The notes beneath the pieces are model-generated. The model ran no database searches. It had not been told where the DNA came from and saw only the letters and a program-made list of their open reading frames with translations. The position numbers were made by a program, and so were the translations under genes. This document shows positions 42,703-52,097 of a stretch of 64,000 nucleotides of DNA, piece by piece (the stretch's first letter is position 1; each line of letters begins with the position of its first letter). Location of the stretch: contig CAVSUB010000013.1 of NCBI GenBank assembly GCA_963730995.1, forward strand, positions 2,170,001 through 2,234,000, read 5' to 3'. The stretch comes from CAVSUB01 sp963730995 (GTDB lineage: Bacteria > Acidobacteriota > Vicinamibacteria > Vicinamibacterales > 2-12-FULL-66-21).

Positions 42703-44509
42703 CGCCCTGCGCCGCTACAAACCGCAAGGGCTGACCTCGCGGTCGATCGTCCTGCTGTGGATTGCCGCCTTCGGACTGGTGGGCTTCGACGGCCAGACGA
42801 CAGCCGACCCCCAGGCGCGCGCCAGTTTTCACGCCACGATCGATCCCGTCGTCGACGCACTCTGGTCGGCGTTCGACGAGCGCGCAGCGCTCGACCACGT
42901 CAGGTTCATCAGCCAGTACTGGCGCCTCCCGGGGAACACGGGTTACAACGCGTCCCTCGACCGTATCCGCGATCGGCTCGTCAGCGCGGGCTTCGCGGCA
43001 AATGCCTCGGCCACAGCGCCGCGCGTTGTTGTAGAGGAGTACGCGAATTCCGGGCATGCGTGGGAATACACGACAGGGACCGTCGCGATCGTTCGCCCTG
43101 GCGCGCAGGACGAAATCGTGCTCTCCCGGGACAAAGACCGCCTGGCGCTCTGCATCAATTCCTTTTCCACAGCGCCCGAAGGCGTGGTCGCCCGCCTCGT
43201 GGACGTCGGCGCCGGACGAGACGCCGACTACCTTGGCAAGGATCTCAAAGGCGCTGTCGCGCTCGGCGACGCCGAGACGGCCGCGTTGTGGCGCAAAGCG
43301 GTCGTCGAAGACGGTGCGATTGGTGTCATCTCAACGGCGCTCCCGTCCTATCTCGACGCCGATCCGCCAGGCGCCACAGTCCGCACGCCTCGAGATCAGT
43401 GGGACATCCTGCAGTGGAGCAGCATCCCGTACGACGAGAGCAGAAAGGGCTTCGGCTTCAAGGCCACGCCGCGCGCGGCCGCGCGGCTCCGGCGCGCGTT
43501 GACGTCCAACGGCGGCGCCGCGGCACCGTCGGTCCGCGTCACCGTTGCGAGCACCTCCTCCACCGCGCCCGTACGCTCGCTCATCGCGGAGATTCCCGGC
43601 CGGATCGCGCCCGACGAGCGGATCGTGATCGCTGCGCACGTGCAGGAGCCGGGCGCAAACGACAACGCGAGCGGCGTCGCCACCGGAGCCGAGATGGCTG
43701 TCGCCCTGGCGAAGTCGATTCGAGAAGGACGCGTCCCCCCGCCGTCACGCACCCTCACGTTCCTCTTCATCACCGAGATCGCCGGGAGCCGGCAATGGCT
43801 GCAGAGGGTGGGATCAGACCCACCCGGAACAGGCGCAGCCAGGCATGTCAGGTACATGTTTTCGATGGACATGACCGGCGAGGACGTGACGAAGACGGGC
43901 GGCACGTTTCTTATAGAGCGTTTCCCGGATCCGGGGGCCGTTTGGGATCGGCCATGGGATCCGCACACCCAGTGGGGACGCGGCAGCGTCAAGGCGGAGA
44001 ACCTCAAAGGCGACCTGATCACCGACGCGCACCTGGCGGTCTGCCAACGCGTCGCGAGGAAGACTGGCTGGGACGTGAGAACGAACCCCTACGAAGGCGG
44101 TAGCGATCACACCGTGTTTGGCGCCGCCGGGATTCCCTCGGTTCTCGACTGGCACTTCACCGACCGCTACTACCACACCAACTTCGACACGCCGGACAAG
44201 ACGAGCCCTGCCGAGATGAGGAACGTCGGAGTGGCCGTGGCCGCTACGGCCTGGCTCTTCGCGTCGGCCACGGAATCCGTGGCGCTCGACGTGGCGCGCG
44301 TAGTCGCCTCCGCGGGGGAAGCGCGGCTCGCCAGAGAGCAGACCGACGGAGCCACGCTCCCATCGGCTGACCTCGTCATACCGGCCTGGCGAAAGTGGTA
44401 CGCCGAAGCCGTCAGAAGCGCCGACCGGCTGGTCGTCGGAGCACCTTCGGCGGACTTTGCCGGCCGCCTGCGAACGCTCTCCGCTCCGTTCGATTCCCCG
44501 TCGCGCTGA
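42677..44509 (+). CDS. Exported M28-family metallopeptidase
   Basis: 610 residues from the ATG at 42677. A signal-anchor (SIVLLWIAAFGLVGF) is followed by a PA-like insert and the M28 domain. Zinc ligands are visible: His in IAAHVQEPGANDNASG (about 321) with Asp (about 329), Glu in FITEIAGS (about 367), Asp in FSMDMTGED (about 398) and His in GGSDHTVF (about 475). Aminopeptidase-type activity in the periplasm is expected. A short REP-like palindrome at 43806-43825 is translated in frame between the Glu and Asp ligands. Confidence 0.9.
   Translation: MRSSLQKRNALRRYKPQGLTSRSIVLLWIAAFGLVGFDGQTTADPQARASFHATIDPVVDALWSAFDERAALDHVRFISQYWRLPGNTGYNASLDRIRDRLVSAGFAANASATAPRVVVEEYANSGHAWEYTTGTVAIVRPGAQDEIVLSRDKDRLALCINSFSTAPEGVVARLVDVGAGRDADYLGKDLKGAVALGDAETAALWRKAVVEDGAIGVISTALPSYLDADPPGATVRTPRDQWDILQWSSIPYDESRKGFGFKATPRAAARLRRALTSNGGAAAPSVRVTVASTSSTAPVRSLIAEIPGRIAPDERIVIAAHVQEPGANDNASGVATGAEMAVALAKSIREGRVPPPSRTLTFLFITEIAGSRQWLQRVGSDPPGTGAARHVRYMFSMDMTGEDVTKTGGTFLIERFPDPGAVWDRPWDPHTQWGRGSVKAENLKGDLITDAHLAVCQRVARKTGWDVRTNPYEGGSDHTVFGAAGIPSVLDWHFTDRYYHTNFDTPDKTSPAEMRNVGVAVAATAWLFASATESVALDVARVVASAGEARLAREQTDGATLPSADLVIPAWRKWYAEAVRSADRLVVGAPSADFAGRLRTLSAPFDSPSR
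43806..43825. repeat. REP-like palindrome inside the M28 gene
   Basis: GGGTGGG-ATCAGA-CCCACCC, a seven-base-pair stem within coding sequence. Its GG-TCAGACC core resembles the REP hairpin at 4043. It encodes the segment around VGSDPPGTG, which looks like an insertion relative to the flanking conserved motifs. Confidence 0.5.
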
Positions 44510-44653
44510 AGGACACACCTTCTCCGTGCCCTTCGCCGCGCGTCACGACCGCTGCGCCGCGGCGTCACAGCGTCGACGACCGCAGGAGCGCGGACTTTGT
44601 TTTGGTCCAGCTTTGGCCTACGATGAGGTGCTTCCTTGCCAGCGGGGACCACG

Positions 44654-45781
44654 ATGATGCGGCATTCCATCGTTCGGCAATCCGTTGCGCTCGCCCTGGC
44701 GTGCGCAGGCGCGGCGGTCATGCCAGACGACCGTGCGATCGGTCAGGAAGGTTTCCGGTTTCACTCGAGCATCGAGCTCGTCAACGTCACGGCGACCGTT
44801 ACCGACAATTCCGGACACTTCGTGCCCGGGCTGAAGCAGACCGACTTCCTCGTGTTCGAGGACGATCAACCGGTTGAGGTCACACAGTTCAGCTCCGAGC
44901 GCGTTGCGGTCAGCCTCGGGATCGTGCTGGACACCAGCGGCAGCATGGACGGGCAGAAGATCAATGCCGCGCGGGTGGCGCTCGAGCGGCTCCTCCTCGA
45001 TCTGCTCGGCGACGACGACGAAGTGTTCCTGTATCGGTTCGACAACTCACCCCATCTTGTCCAGGGCTGGACGAGCGATCGGAACCTCATTCGAGACGAG
45101 CTCCGCCGCATTCCGACGGACGGCGCGACAGCGCTCTACGATGCCGTGGCCCAGGCGCTTCCTCTACTTGAGTCAGGCCGTCATCGCAAGAAAGCGCTCC
45201 TCGTCATCTCCGACGGCAACGACACCAGCAGCAAGATCGACCTGCCGCGGCTGAAGCAGCTGATTCGCGAATCAGAGGCGCTCGTCTACGCGATTGGAAT
45301 CGACGCCCAGGCTACCAGCGCGACGACCGGAAATGGCGCGGTTCGCGATAACCGGATGTTCGAGCAGCGAAGACGGCCTTTCCCGATTCCGCCTCCGTTT
45401 CCCGGTCCGAGAGTCCCTCCGCGCACCCCGCCGGTGCCCGGAACGCCGCCCGGCACCGCACCTCCGCCGCGCCAGCCGCGGACGCCACCGTCCGACGAAC
45501 CGGGCAGCAACAGCGCCGGCGCGCGTCGAGGGGATGAGCCGGTCAACACCAATGCGCTGCACGACGTGACGGACGACAGCGGCGGTCGGACCGAGGTCCT
45601 GCGGGATGCGAAGGATCTCGGACCCGCGACCGCACGTATCGCAGACGAGTTGAGCAAGCAGTACTACCTGGGATATCCGAGCCGCGCGCGGCATGACGGC
45701 CAGTGGCACGCGATCAGAGTCGAGATCCGGGATCGGTCGTTCAATGTCAGGGCGAGGAAGGGGTACCGGGCGCCCTCCTAG
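44654..45781 (+). CDS. VWFA-related acidobacterial protein
   Basis: 375 residues. A signal peptide (SVALALACAGAAVMP) and the short lead-in VNVTATVTDNSGHFVPGLKQ, with TDFLVFEDDQPVEV, are typical of the acidobacterial VWFA-related family. The MIDAS motif is DTSGSM (about 93-98), with TDGATALYDAVAQA and LVISDGND further on. A proline-rich insert (about 240-290) precedes the final strand region that ends in RARKGYRAPS. Adhesion or protein-interaction role outside the cytoplasm. Two consecutive ATGs; the first has GGGGA upstream. Confidence 0.9.
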   Translation: MMRHSIVRQSVALALACAGAAVMPDDRAIGQEGFRFHSSIELVNVTATVTDNSGHFVPGLKQTDFLVFEDDQPVEVTQFSSERVAVSLGIVLDTSGSMDGQKINAARVALERLLLDLLGDDDEVFLYRFDNSPHLVQGWTSDRNLIRDELRRIPTDGATALYDAVAQALPLLESGRHRKKALLVISDGNDTSSKIDLPRLKQLIRESEALVYAIGIDAQATSATTGNGAVRDNRMFEQRRRPFPIPPPFPGPRVPPRTPPVPGTPPGTAPPPRQPRTPPSDEPGSNSAGARRGDEPVNTNALHDVTDDSGGRTEVLRDAKDLGPATARIADELSKQYYLGYPSRARHDGQWHAIRVEIRDRSFNVRARKGYRAPS

Positions 45782-45901
45782 GGTTCTAGGTTCTAGAGGT
45801 TCTAGAGGTTCTAAGGTTCTGGGTTCTAGGGTTCCGGCGCCAGTGCCCTGAACCTAGAACCAGGAACCCTTAGAACCTTTAGAACCCTGGAACCCTGGAA
45901 C
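45782..45901. repeat. Inverted array of GGTTCTA heptamers between convergent genes
   Basis: The left half (to about 45835) repeats GGTTCTA/GGTTCTAGA about seven times; after a short GC-rich centre (GGCGCCAGTGCCCT) the right half repeats the complement (TAGAACC, GGAACC). The array exactly fills the space between the stop codons of the VWFA gene and the convergent APC-MgtE gene. Folding would give a long imperfect hairpin acting on both strands, possibly a bidirectional terminator. Confidence 0.75.
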
Positions 45902-48900
45902 CTACAAGAGGGTCCCATGCAGGACCACCAGCGCGACGGTGAAGTAGATCACCAATCCCGTCACGTCGACCAGCGTCGCGACGAACGGTGCCGACGACGC
46001 TGCGGGATCGAATCCCAGTCGGCGCATCAGCAGCGGCAGGAGTGAGCCGGTCAGCGTTCCCCACAACACCACACCGACGAGAGACAGGGCCACGGTCCAG
46101 GCAATCAGGAGCCAGTGCTGGCCATAGGTGTCCGCGAACGCCGACCACAGCGTGATTCGGAGAAAACCAATCGTTCCGAGGATCAACCCAAGGGCGACAC
46201 CGGCCAGGATCTCGCGGCGCATCACACGCCACCAGTCGCGGAGACCGACCTCGCCCAGCGCCAGGGCGCGGATGACGAGCGTCGCCGCCTGGGATCCCGA
46301 GTTGCCGCCGCTCGAGATGATGAGTGGAACGAACAGCGCGAGGACGACAGCCTTCGTGATCTCCTGCTCGAAGGATGCCATCGCCGTTGCGGTCAGCATC
46401 TCGCCGAGGAAGAGCGCGGTCAGCCATCCGGCGCGCTTCTGAATCATCCGTCCGAAGCCGATGTCCATGTAAGGCTCATCCAGTGCTTCCGATCCACCGA
46501 TTCGCTGGATCTCTCGCGTCGCGGTCGCTTCCGCCACGTCCAGCACGTCGTCGATGGTGACGATGCCGATGAGCATTCCGGTTGTGTCGGTCACGGGCAG
46601 AGCGCTGCGGTCGTACTCGCGGAACACGGCGACGGCGGCCGTCTGATCGTCCGTCGCTTTCAGCGACACGAAGCGCCTGTCCATGAGATCCGCGACCTTC
46701 CTGTCGACGGGGGCCAGCAGGAACTCCCGAATGCGGATGTCGTCGATCAGCAGACCCTGCTCGTCGATCACGTAGATGACGTTCAGGGTCTCGCTGTCCT
46801 GCCCGTGAGCGCGAACGTAGTCGAGCACTTCGCGGACGGTCCAGCCTTCGCGAATCGCCACGTAGTGCGGCGTCATCAGCCGCCCGATCGAGCGCTCGGG
46901 ATACCCGAGCAGCGTGACCGCGACCGATCGCTCCTTTGGCGTGAGGAGGCCCAGAAGCTGGCGTGTGGCCGTCGCCGGCAGCTCCTCGAGGAACATCGTG
47001 CGGTCGTCCGGCGCCATGTCGTTCAGCAGCGCAGCCACGTCCTCCTGGGCCATCGCCTTGAGCAGCGTGTCTTTCGCGTCGTGTTCGAGGTATTCGAAGA
47101 CGGTGGCCGCATCTTTCCTGGGCATCACGCGGAACACGACGACCTGGTCTTCGATGCTCATCTCCGTCAGCAGGGCGGCGAGCTCTCCTGCATGACGGTT
47201 GCGGATCATGTCGCGGAGCCGCGCGTAGTCCCGCGCACGCAGCACCGCGGCCAGTTCGTCGGCGAGCCTGGCGATCTGGCGAACGACGCCCAGCGCCTCC
47301 TCGCGTTGCGGTCCGTTGAGTTGCTGTTCCATTTGTCTGAGCGCGGCCCTCACGACGTCGTGGTGGTGCACGTGCGGGCCAATGGCTTTCGTGACGTCGA
47401 GCCAGAGGCGGTGAATCTGATCCAGATCGGCGGCGGTGAGCGATGGAGGATGCGCGCCAAGGTGATACGAGTCGGTGCGCCCGCTGCGATGGTAGACGAC
47501 CAGCCGGACGTCGAGCGGCTCGGGCTTGGCGGCATTCTCCCAAGCCTCGCCGAGGAGCCGGGCCTGCTCGTCGGCCGACAGAGTCGCCGATTCCCCGACG
47601 TGCACGTCCGACGATCGAAGCCGCAGGATGGTCGAGACAATCGCGTCGAACACGTTGTGCGCGGGCACGATCAGCAGGCGCACCGAACGCCCCTGGCGCT
47701 CCGCGACCGCAATCACTTCAGACAGCAGCCGCTGTTCCGCAAGGGTCGGCGCGGCGTCGGTCGCCGCGTCTTCCGCCACGTCCAGCCCGACGAGCCGAAC
47801 CGTCATGACCACGACGTCGCGATCGCGCGCCGCCTGCAGGGCCGAATGCAGGTGCGTCAGTGCGCGCGGGTTGCGCACTGGGACCAGGACGTTGCCGACG
47901 CGCGCGTCGATGTGATCGAGCGACAGCTCGGCCGCCGGAAGGAGATCGAGCGTCGCCGGGCTGTCGGCGACCACGCGGGACTCGACATCACGCGCGCCGA
48001 ACGTGAAAAGGACCGTCAACCCACCGATCAGCGCGACAGTAGCAATGGAAGGGCCGTCGCCCATCGCGATCATGGCAAGAGCGCTCACGCCAACGATCAG
48101 ACCGGAGCCGATGACGCCCAGCGGGATCTCGCGGCGGCCGACCTGCAGGTTCGCACCAGCCTTGAACGGCTTCGGCTCCGTGCGCTTGCGACGCAATCTG
48201 AGGAGCGTCGCCGCTTTGAGCGCGACGCTGGCCGCCACGGCAATGGCATAGGCACGCCCGAGCCATTCCACTCGGCCGCTCCCGGCGAGGATGATCAGGA
48301 TCGTCGCCGCAGCCGCGACGTCGATCGCGCGCGCGGGCGTGCCGAATCGCGAGTGCAGCGCCGCGAGACCCTCCGGCAGAATGCCCTGGGTCGAAAGCCC
48401 CTCGAGCATGTGCTCGGCGTCGCCCAGCGCGGCGTGGGCGGCCGGCACGAGCATCAGGACTGCCGCGATGACGAGGCCGATTGCCAGGACGTCGCGCAGC
48501 CATCGCGGCGCGGCCAGATGCTGCGCAAGACCAGCCATGCGGCGCGGTGATCCAGGCGGCTTGCTCTGTCGCCGGTATCAGAAGAGCAAACAGGAACGTG
48601 GTGAGTGTTGTCACGAACAGCGCGAACACCAACGTCAGGAGAGCGGTCCGGCGCAGTGCCTGCACGCGAGGCGGCTCCAGCTCGTGCGCCGCCTGGGCGA
48701 GCACTTCCCCGCCACCAATCGCGGGAAGGACGAGACAGAGGCCCGTCAGGCAGGTCAGCCCCGCGTCGAGGTACCAACGCAGCGTCGGGACGGGCGCCGG
48801 CAGCGAGACGAGCGGGGCGAGAGGCGGGGCCGTCCGCACCGCGCTGACCACACTCCACAGAGCCGTCAGTACGAGCACGCCTACGCCAATCCAGACGCCG

Positions 48901-49433
48901 CGGGCGATCGTGTCCGACCGGAGGTCCAATCCGACGCGCGCCCGAATCCACAGCAGCCCCACCATCACTACCGCGAGCATCGTCGCGAAGTCTTCGGGCC
49001 TGAGGAGACCTGTGAGCCGGAGCCCGGCTATGGCGGTCACGGCGACACCTGACGCATAGTGCCCCGCGACGACGACCGCGAGCGCGGCGAGAACGAACCG
49101 CTCGGTCAGCACCGTCGCGGCGGCCGTGCCGGCCAGCGAGGGGCCGAAGGCGTACTCGACGCGCCCGACGAACCCGCCGGGGATGAACACGGCCCAGCTC
49201 TCGATATCGATGGCGCGGACGAATGCCGCCAGAACGACTGCGGCCAGCACGAACCATCCAGCGCGCGGGCCGAGAACGGCAGTACTGACGCCGGCGATGA
49301 AGAACGCCGCGGCGCCAAGCTGCGCGAGCGCCAGCGCAGCCGCCTTCCGCACGGACATGAACGAGAGCAGCGCCGTCGAAGAGAGGACGACGCGCACACG
49401 GCGCCGGGGATCGATCAGAGGAACGAGCGGCAT
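45902..49433 (-). CDS. APC-type permease / USP / MgtE magnesium-transporter fusion, 1-base frameshift
   Basis: About 1176 residues when corrected. The N-terminal membrane half (about 1-480) looks like an APC-superfamily permease: LSSTALLSFMSVRKAAALAL, ESWAVFIPGGFVGRVEYAFG. Next come a cytoplasmic universal-stress-like domain (about 510-620: VGNVLVPVRNPRALTHLHSA, VRLLIVPAHNVFDAIVSTIL) and a histidine-rich linker (PHVHHHD). A complete MgtE follows: N domain (about 730-840), a CBS pair (IGRLMTPHYVAIREGWTVRE and ALPVTDTTGMLIGIVTIDDV) and the channel with IISSGGNSGSQAATLVIRAL. An extra base at 48538 splits it into two frames; removing it gives TAPLAGLAQHLAAPRW. The N-terminal start may be further upstream. 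Confidence 0.85.
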
Positions 49434-49587
49434 GAGTCCGAATGGCCGTGGCACCACGCGCGGCAGATCGCGCCAGTCGCGAAACCGGGAGGAGTCACCC
49501 TGCAACGATATCGCCACTCGGGGTTCGAACGATAGAGCGACTTGAAGGGAGCGCGGTGAAAAAGGGCTGCGCCTGCGATCGGCGCGC

Positions 49588-50742
49588 TCAGCGGACCGTG
49601 CACGCGGCGACTTCACGAGCGATCGGGACGAGCGAGAGGCCGAAGCCTCCGCCAAAGCCACGCTGACCGCCAAAGCCGCCGCGCGTGGATCGAATGAAGA
49701 CGCTCGACCCGTCGACAGGAAACCCATTGGCATTCGCGCAGAACCGCTCCCAGAGGCCGTCCTGGCGGAGGTACTGTTCGACGTTCGAGACGTAGAACGC
49801 CGAGACGATCATCCCCCGCTGCCTGAGGTACGAGGCCACCGCGCGCAGCGCTTTTGTTCCGCCGAAGTTTCCGACCACGGGTACGACCATGTTCCGCGAC
49901 TCGAGATCCTTCACGAACGCGAACGACGCCTCGGAAGCGAGGTAGCTGCGATTGCGGCCCTCGCCATCTGTCGACGTCATCAGGTCGGCGTAGGTCGGAA
50001 ACCCACCGGGTCCTCCGCGCCCGCCAAAACCGCCGTTCGTCAGCTCGTAGTGGATGTCGGGGCCCTGCTTGAACCACGCGTCGTATACGAACGCGAGACC
50101 GCGTTTGTCGTCCGGCGACAGCGCAAAGCCGTGCTTCGTGGTCAGGTGAGCCCAGACGGCCGCGAGATTGCGTTCGTACAGTGCCGGACTCGGGGCGGCC
50201 TTCTCGTACGCCGAAAAGATCGCGGTCGCGGAAGGCGACGGTGCCAGATCGGCCGGCCGTTTCCGCGAGAACAGCCGCGACACGAAATCGGCACGATCGG
50301 CGGACAGCTCGAACAGCGCCTTGTACAGGAGGTGCAGGTCGAAATTGCCGCGTCGGACGTCGACAATGAAGGCGAGCGAGGGCCGTACGGTGGCGATGTA
50401 GCTGAAGTTCTGCTCGGAACCGACTCCGACGTACGCGCGACCCGAGACGGCGGTCGCTTCCAGCTGAGGAAGGATCGATTGGAAGCCCGCCTCGTTCGAG
50501 ACCAGGTTCTCGGAGTGGAATGTGCCATCCGGCTCCGAGAAGCCGGACGCCAGCTTCCAGAACTCCTGATCGGTCAGTCGGGACGCCGTTACAGGAGCCG
50601 TCCCCCGCACGCGGGCAGGCGCGACAAGAAGAAGCGCGGCCAGCAGGAGGCCGGCGATCGCAGCACCTGCCGCGATTCGGCGGTTACTCCTGGATGAGGC
50701 GTGTCCGCCCATCGGGTCGATCCTCGTGATCATCGTGCACAT
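49588..50742 (-). CDS. Secreted/anchored conserved hypothetical protein
   Basis: About 384 residues. An N-terminal hydrophobic segment (IAAGAAIAGLLLAALLLVAP) precedes a conserved body: LTDQEFWKLASGFSEPDGTF, SENLVSNEAGFQSILPQLEA, YVGVGSEQNFSYIATVRPSL and IVDVRRGNFDLHLLYKALFE. Later blocks TYADLMTSTDGEGRNRSYLA and AFYVSNVEQYLRQDGLWERF resemble a methyltransferase-like alpha/beta core without a clear SAM motif. It has glycine-rich inserts (GGFGGRGGPGGF). The family recurs in Acidobacteria without known function. The start at 50742 has AGGA nearby. Confidence 0.75.
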   Translation of the reverse strand: MCTMITRIDPMGGHASSRSNRRIAAGAAIAGLLLAALLLVAPARVRGTAPVTASRLTDQEFWKLASGFSEPDGTFHSENLVSNEAGFQSILPQLEATAVSGRAYVGVGSEQNFSYIATVRPSLAFIVDVRRGNFDLHLLYKALFELSADRADFVSRLFSRKRPADLAPSPSATAIFSAYEKAAPSPALYERNLAAVWAHLTTKHGFALSPDDKRGLAFVYDAWFKQGPDIHYELTNGGFGGRGGPGGFPTYADLMTSTDGEGRNRSYLASEASFAFVKDLESRNMVVPVVGNFGGTKALRAVASYLRQRGMIVSAFYVSNVEQYLRQDGLWERFCANANGFPVDGSSVFIRSTRGGFGGQRGFGGGFGLSLVPIAREVAACTVR

Positions 50743-50886
50743 ATTGTCCTCGCGACGGCCATCGTCGTCGAGGCCCCACGCATTCGGCCGGTTCAAGGTC
50801 GGCCGACGCAAAGCTCCAGGGCGCTGATCCTCCAAGGTGCGGCGGTGTAGACTTGCCCGCTAGTGAAAATGACAGAGGGCGTCCAA

Positions 50887-52014
50887 ATGAAGACATCGAC
50901 CATGACCCGCGCCTGGTTTCGAGCGGTGCTCGTCGCCGCCGTCGTCGCTGCCCTGCCGAGTGTACGAGCTCAGGAACGGCCACCGCTCCGCCTTGCGATT
51001 GCGGGCCTCGTGCACGGACACGTCAGCGGCTTCCTTCGCGCCGCGCAAGGGCGAACGGACGTGCAGATAGTGGGTGTCTTCGAGCCCGACGCGACGCTCC
51101 TGCGAAGCTATGCGGAACGCTACAAAATCCCCGATACGGCGCTCTTCACCGATCTCGGGTCGATGCTCGACACGATCAAGCCCGAGGCCGTCGCGTCGTT
51201 CACGAACACCCGCGACCATCCCTCGATCGTCGAGGCGTCGGCCAGGCGCCGCATCCACGTCATGATGGAAAAGCCGCTTGCGGTCAACAACGCGGACGCG
51301 CAGCGGATCCGCCAGGCCGCGGCCGCCGGCGGCATTCAGGTCCTTGTCAACTACGAAACGACCTGGTACCCGAGTCATGGCGCGATGTGGACGCTCTTGA
51401 AGGAGCAAAAAGCCGGCGGCGAGATTCGCAAGATGGTGGCGATGGACGGCCACAGCGGTCCGAAGGCGATCAACGTACAGCCGGAATTCTTCGACTGGCT
51501 CTCGGATCCGGTCAGGAACGGCGCAGGCGCGTTGTTCGACTTCGGCTGCTACGGCGCCAACCTGATGACGTGGATGATGGACAATCAGCGTCCGCTCGCC
51601 GTCACCGCGATCACCCAGCAGCTTCAGCCAGACGTGTATCCGCGCGTGGATGACGAAGCCACGATCCTTCTCGAGTATCCGAAGGCGCAAGGCATCATCC
51701 AGGCGTCCTGGAACTGGCCGTTCAATCGCAAGGACTTCGAGGTCTACGGCGATCACGGCCAGGCAATCGCGACGGGCGGCACGAGCCTTCGTGTCACGCT
51801 GCCGAAGCAGCCCGAGCAGACTGTGACGCCCGAGGCCCGTCCGCCGGACGAGCGCGATTCCATCTCGCACCTGATCGCGGTCGTGCGCGGCACGCGCAAG
51901 CCGAATGCGCTCTCGTCGCTCGAGAACAACCTGATCGCGACCGAGATCCTCGATGCAGCGAGAGAGTCGGCGCGCAGTCACGCGCGGGTGACGCTGCCGC
52001 CGGCGCGACGGTAA
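50887..52014 (+). CDS. Exported Gfo/Idh/MocA-family oxidoreductase
   Basis: 375 residues. A Sec-type signal (WFRAVLVAAVVAALPSVRAQ) is followed by a Rossmann fold beginning LRLAIAGLVHGHVSGF, where the usual GxGxxG is replaced by GLVHGH. The family motif EKP is present in VMMEKPLAV, as are DFGCYGANLMTWMM and the C-terminal sheet. Substrates of relatives are sugars and inositols with NAD(P). The altered dinucleotide loop and export signal are unusual. GAGGG precedes the chosen ATG. Confidence 0.87.
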   Translation: MKTSTMTRAWFRAVLVAAVVAALPSVRAQERPPLRLAIAGLVHGHVSGFLRAAQGRTDVQIVGVFEPDATLLRSYAERYKIPDTALFTDLGSMLDTIKPEAVASFTNTRDHPSIVEASARRRIHVMMEKPLAVNNADAQRIRQAAAAGGIQVLVNYETTWYPSHGAMWTLLKEQKAGGEIRKMVAMDGHSGPKAINVQPEFFDWLSDPVRNGAGALFDFGCYGANLMTWMMDNQRPLAVTAITQQLQPDVYPRVDDEATILLEYPKAQGIIQASWNWPFNRKDFEVYGDHGQAIATGGTSLRVTLPKQPEQTVTPEARPPDERDSISHLIAVVRGTRKPNALSSLENNLIATEILDAARESARSHARVTLPPARR

Positions 52015-52097
52015 CAAGCAACCCTTTGCCTTCTACTCTCCGTCTAAGCGCACATGCCGAACGTGTGCGCAGTCACCGTCGCCGGCCGGAGGCCTCG

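Noticed and set aside
46115..48550. Plus-strand frame of 811 codons opposite the MgtE fusion
   Set aside because: Shadow; the minus strand shows CBS and MgtE signatures.
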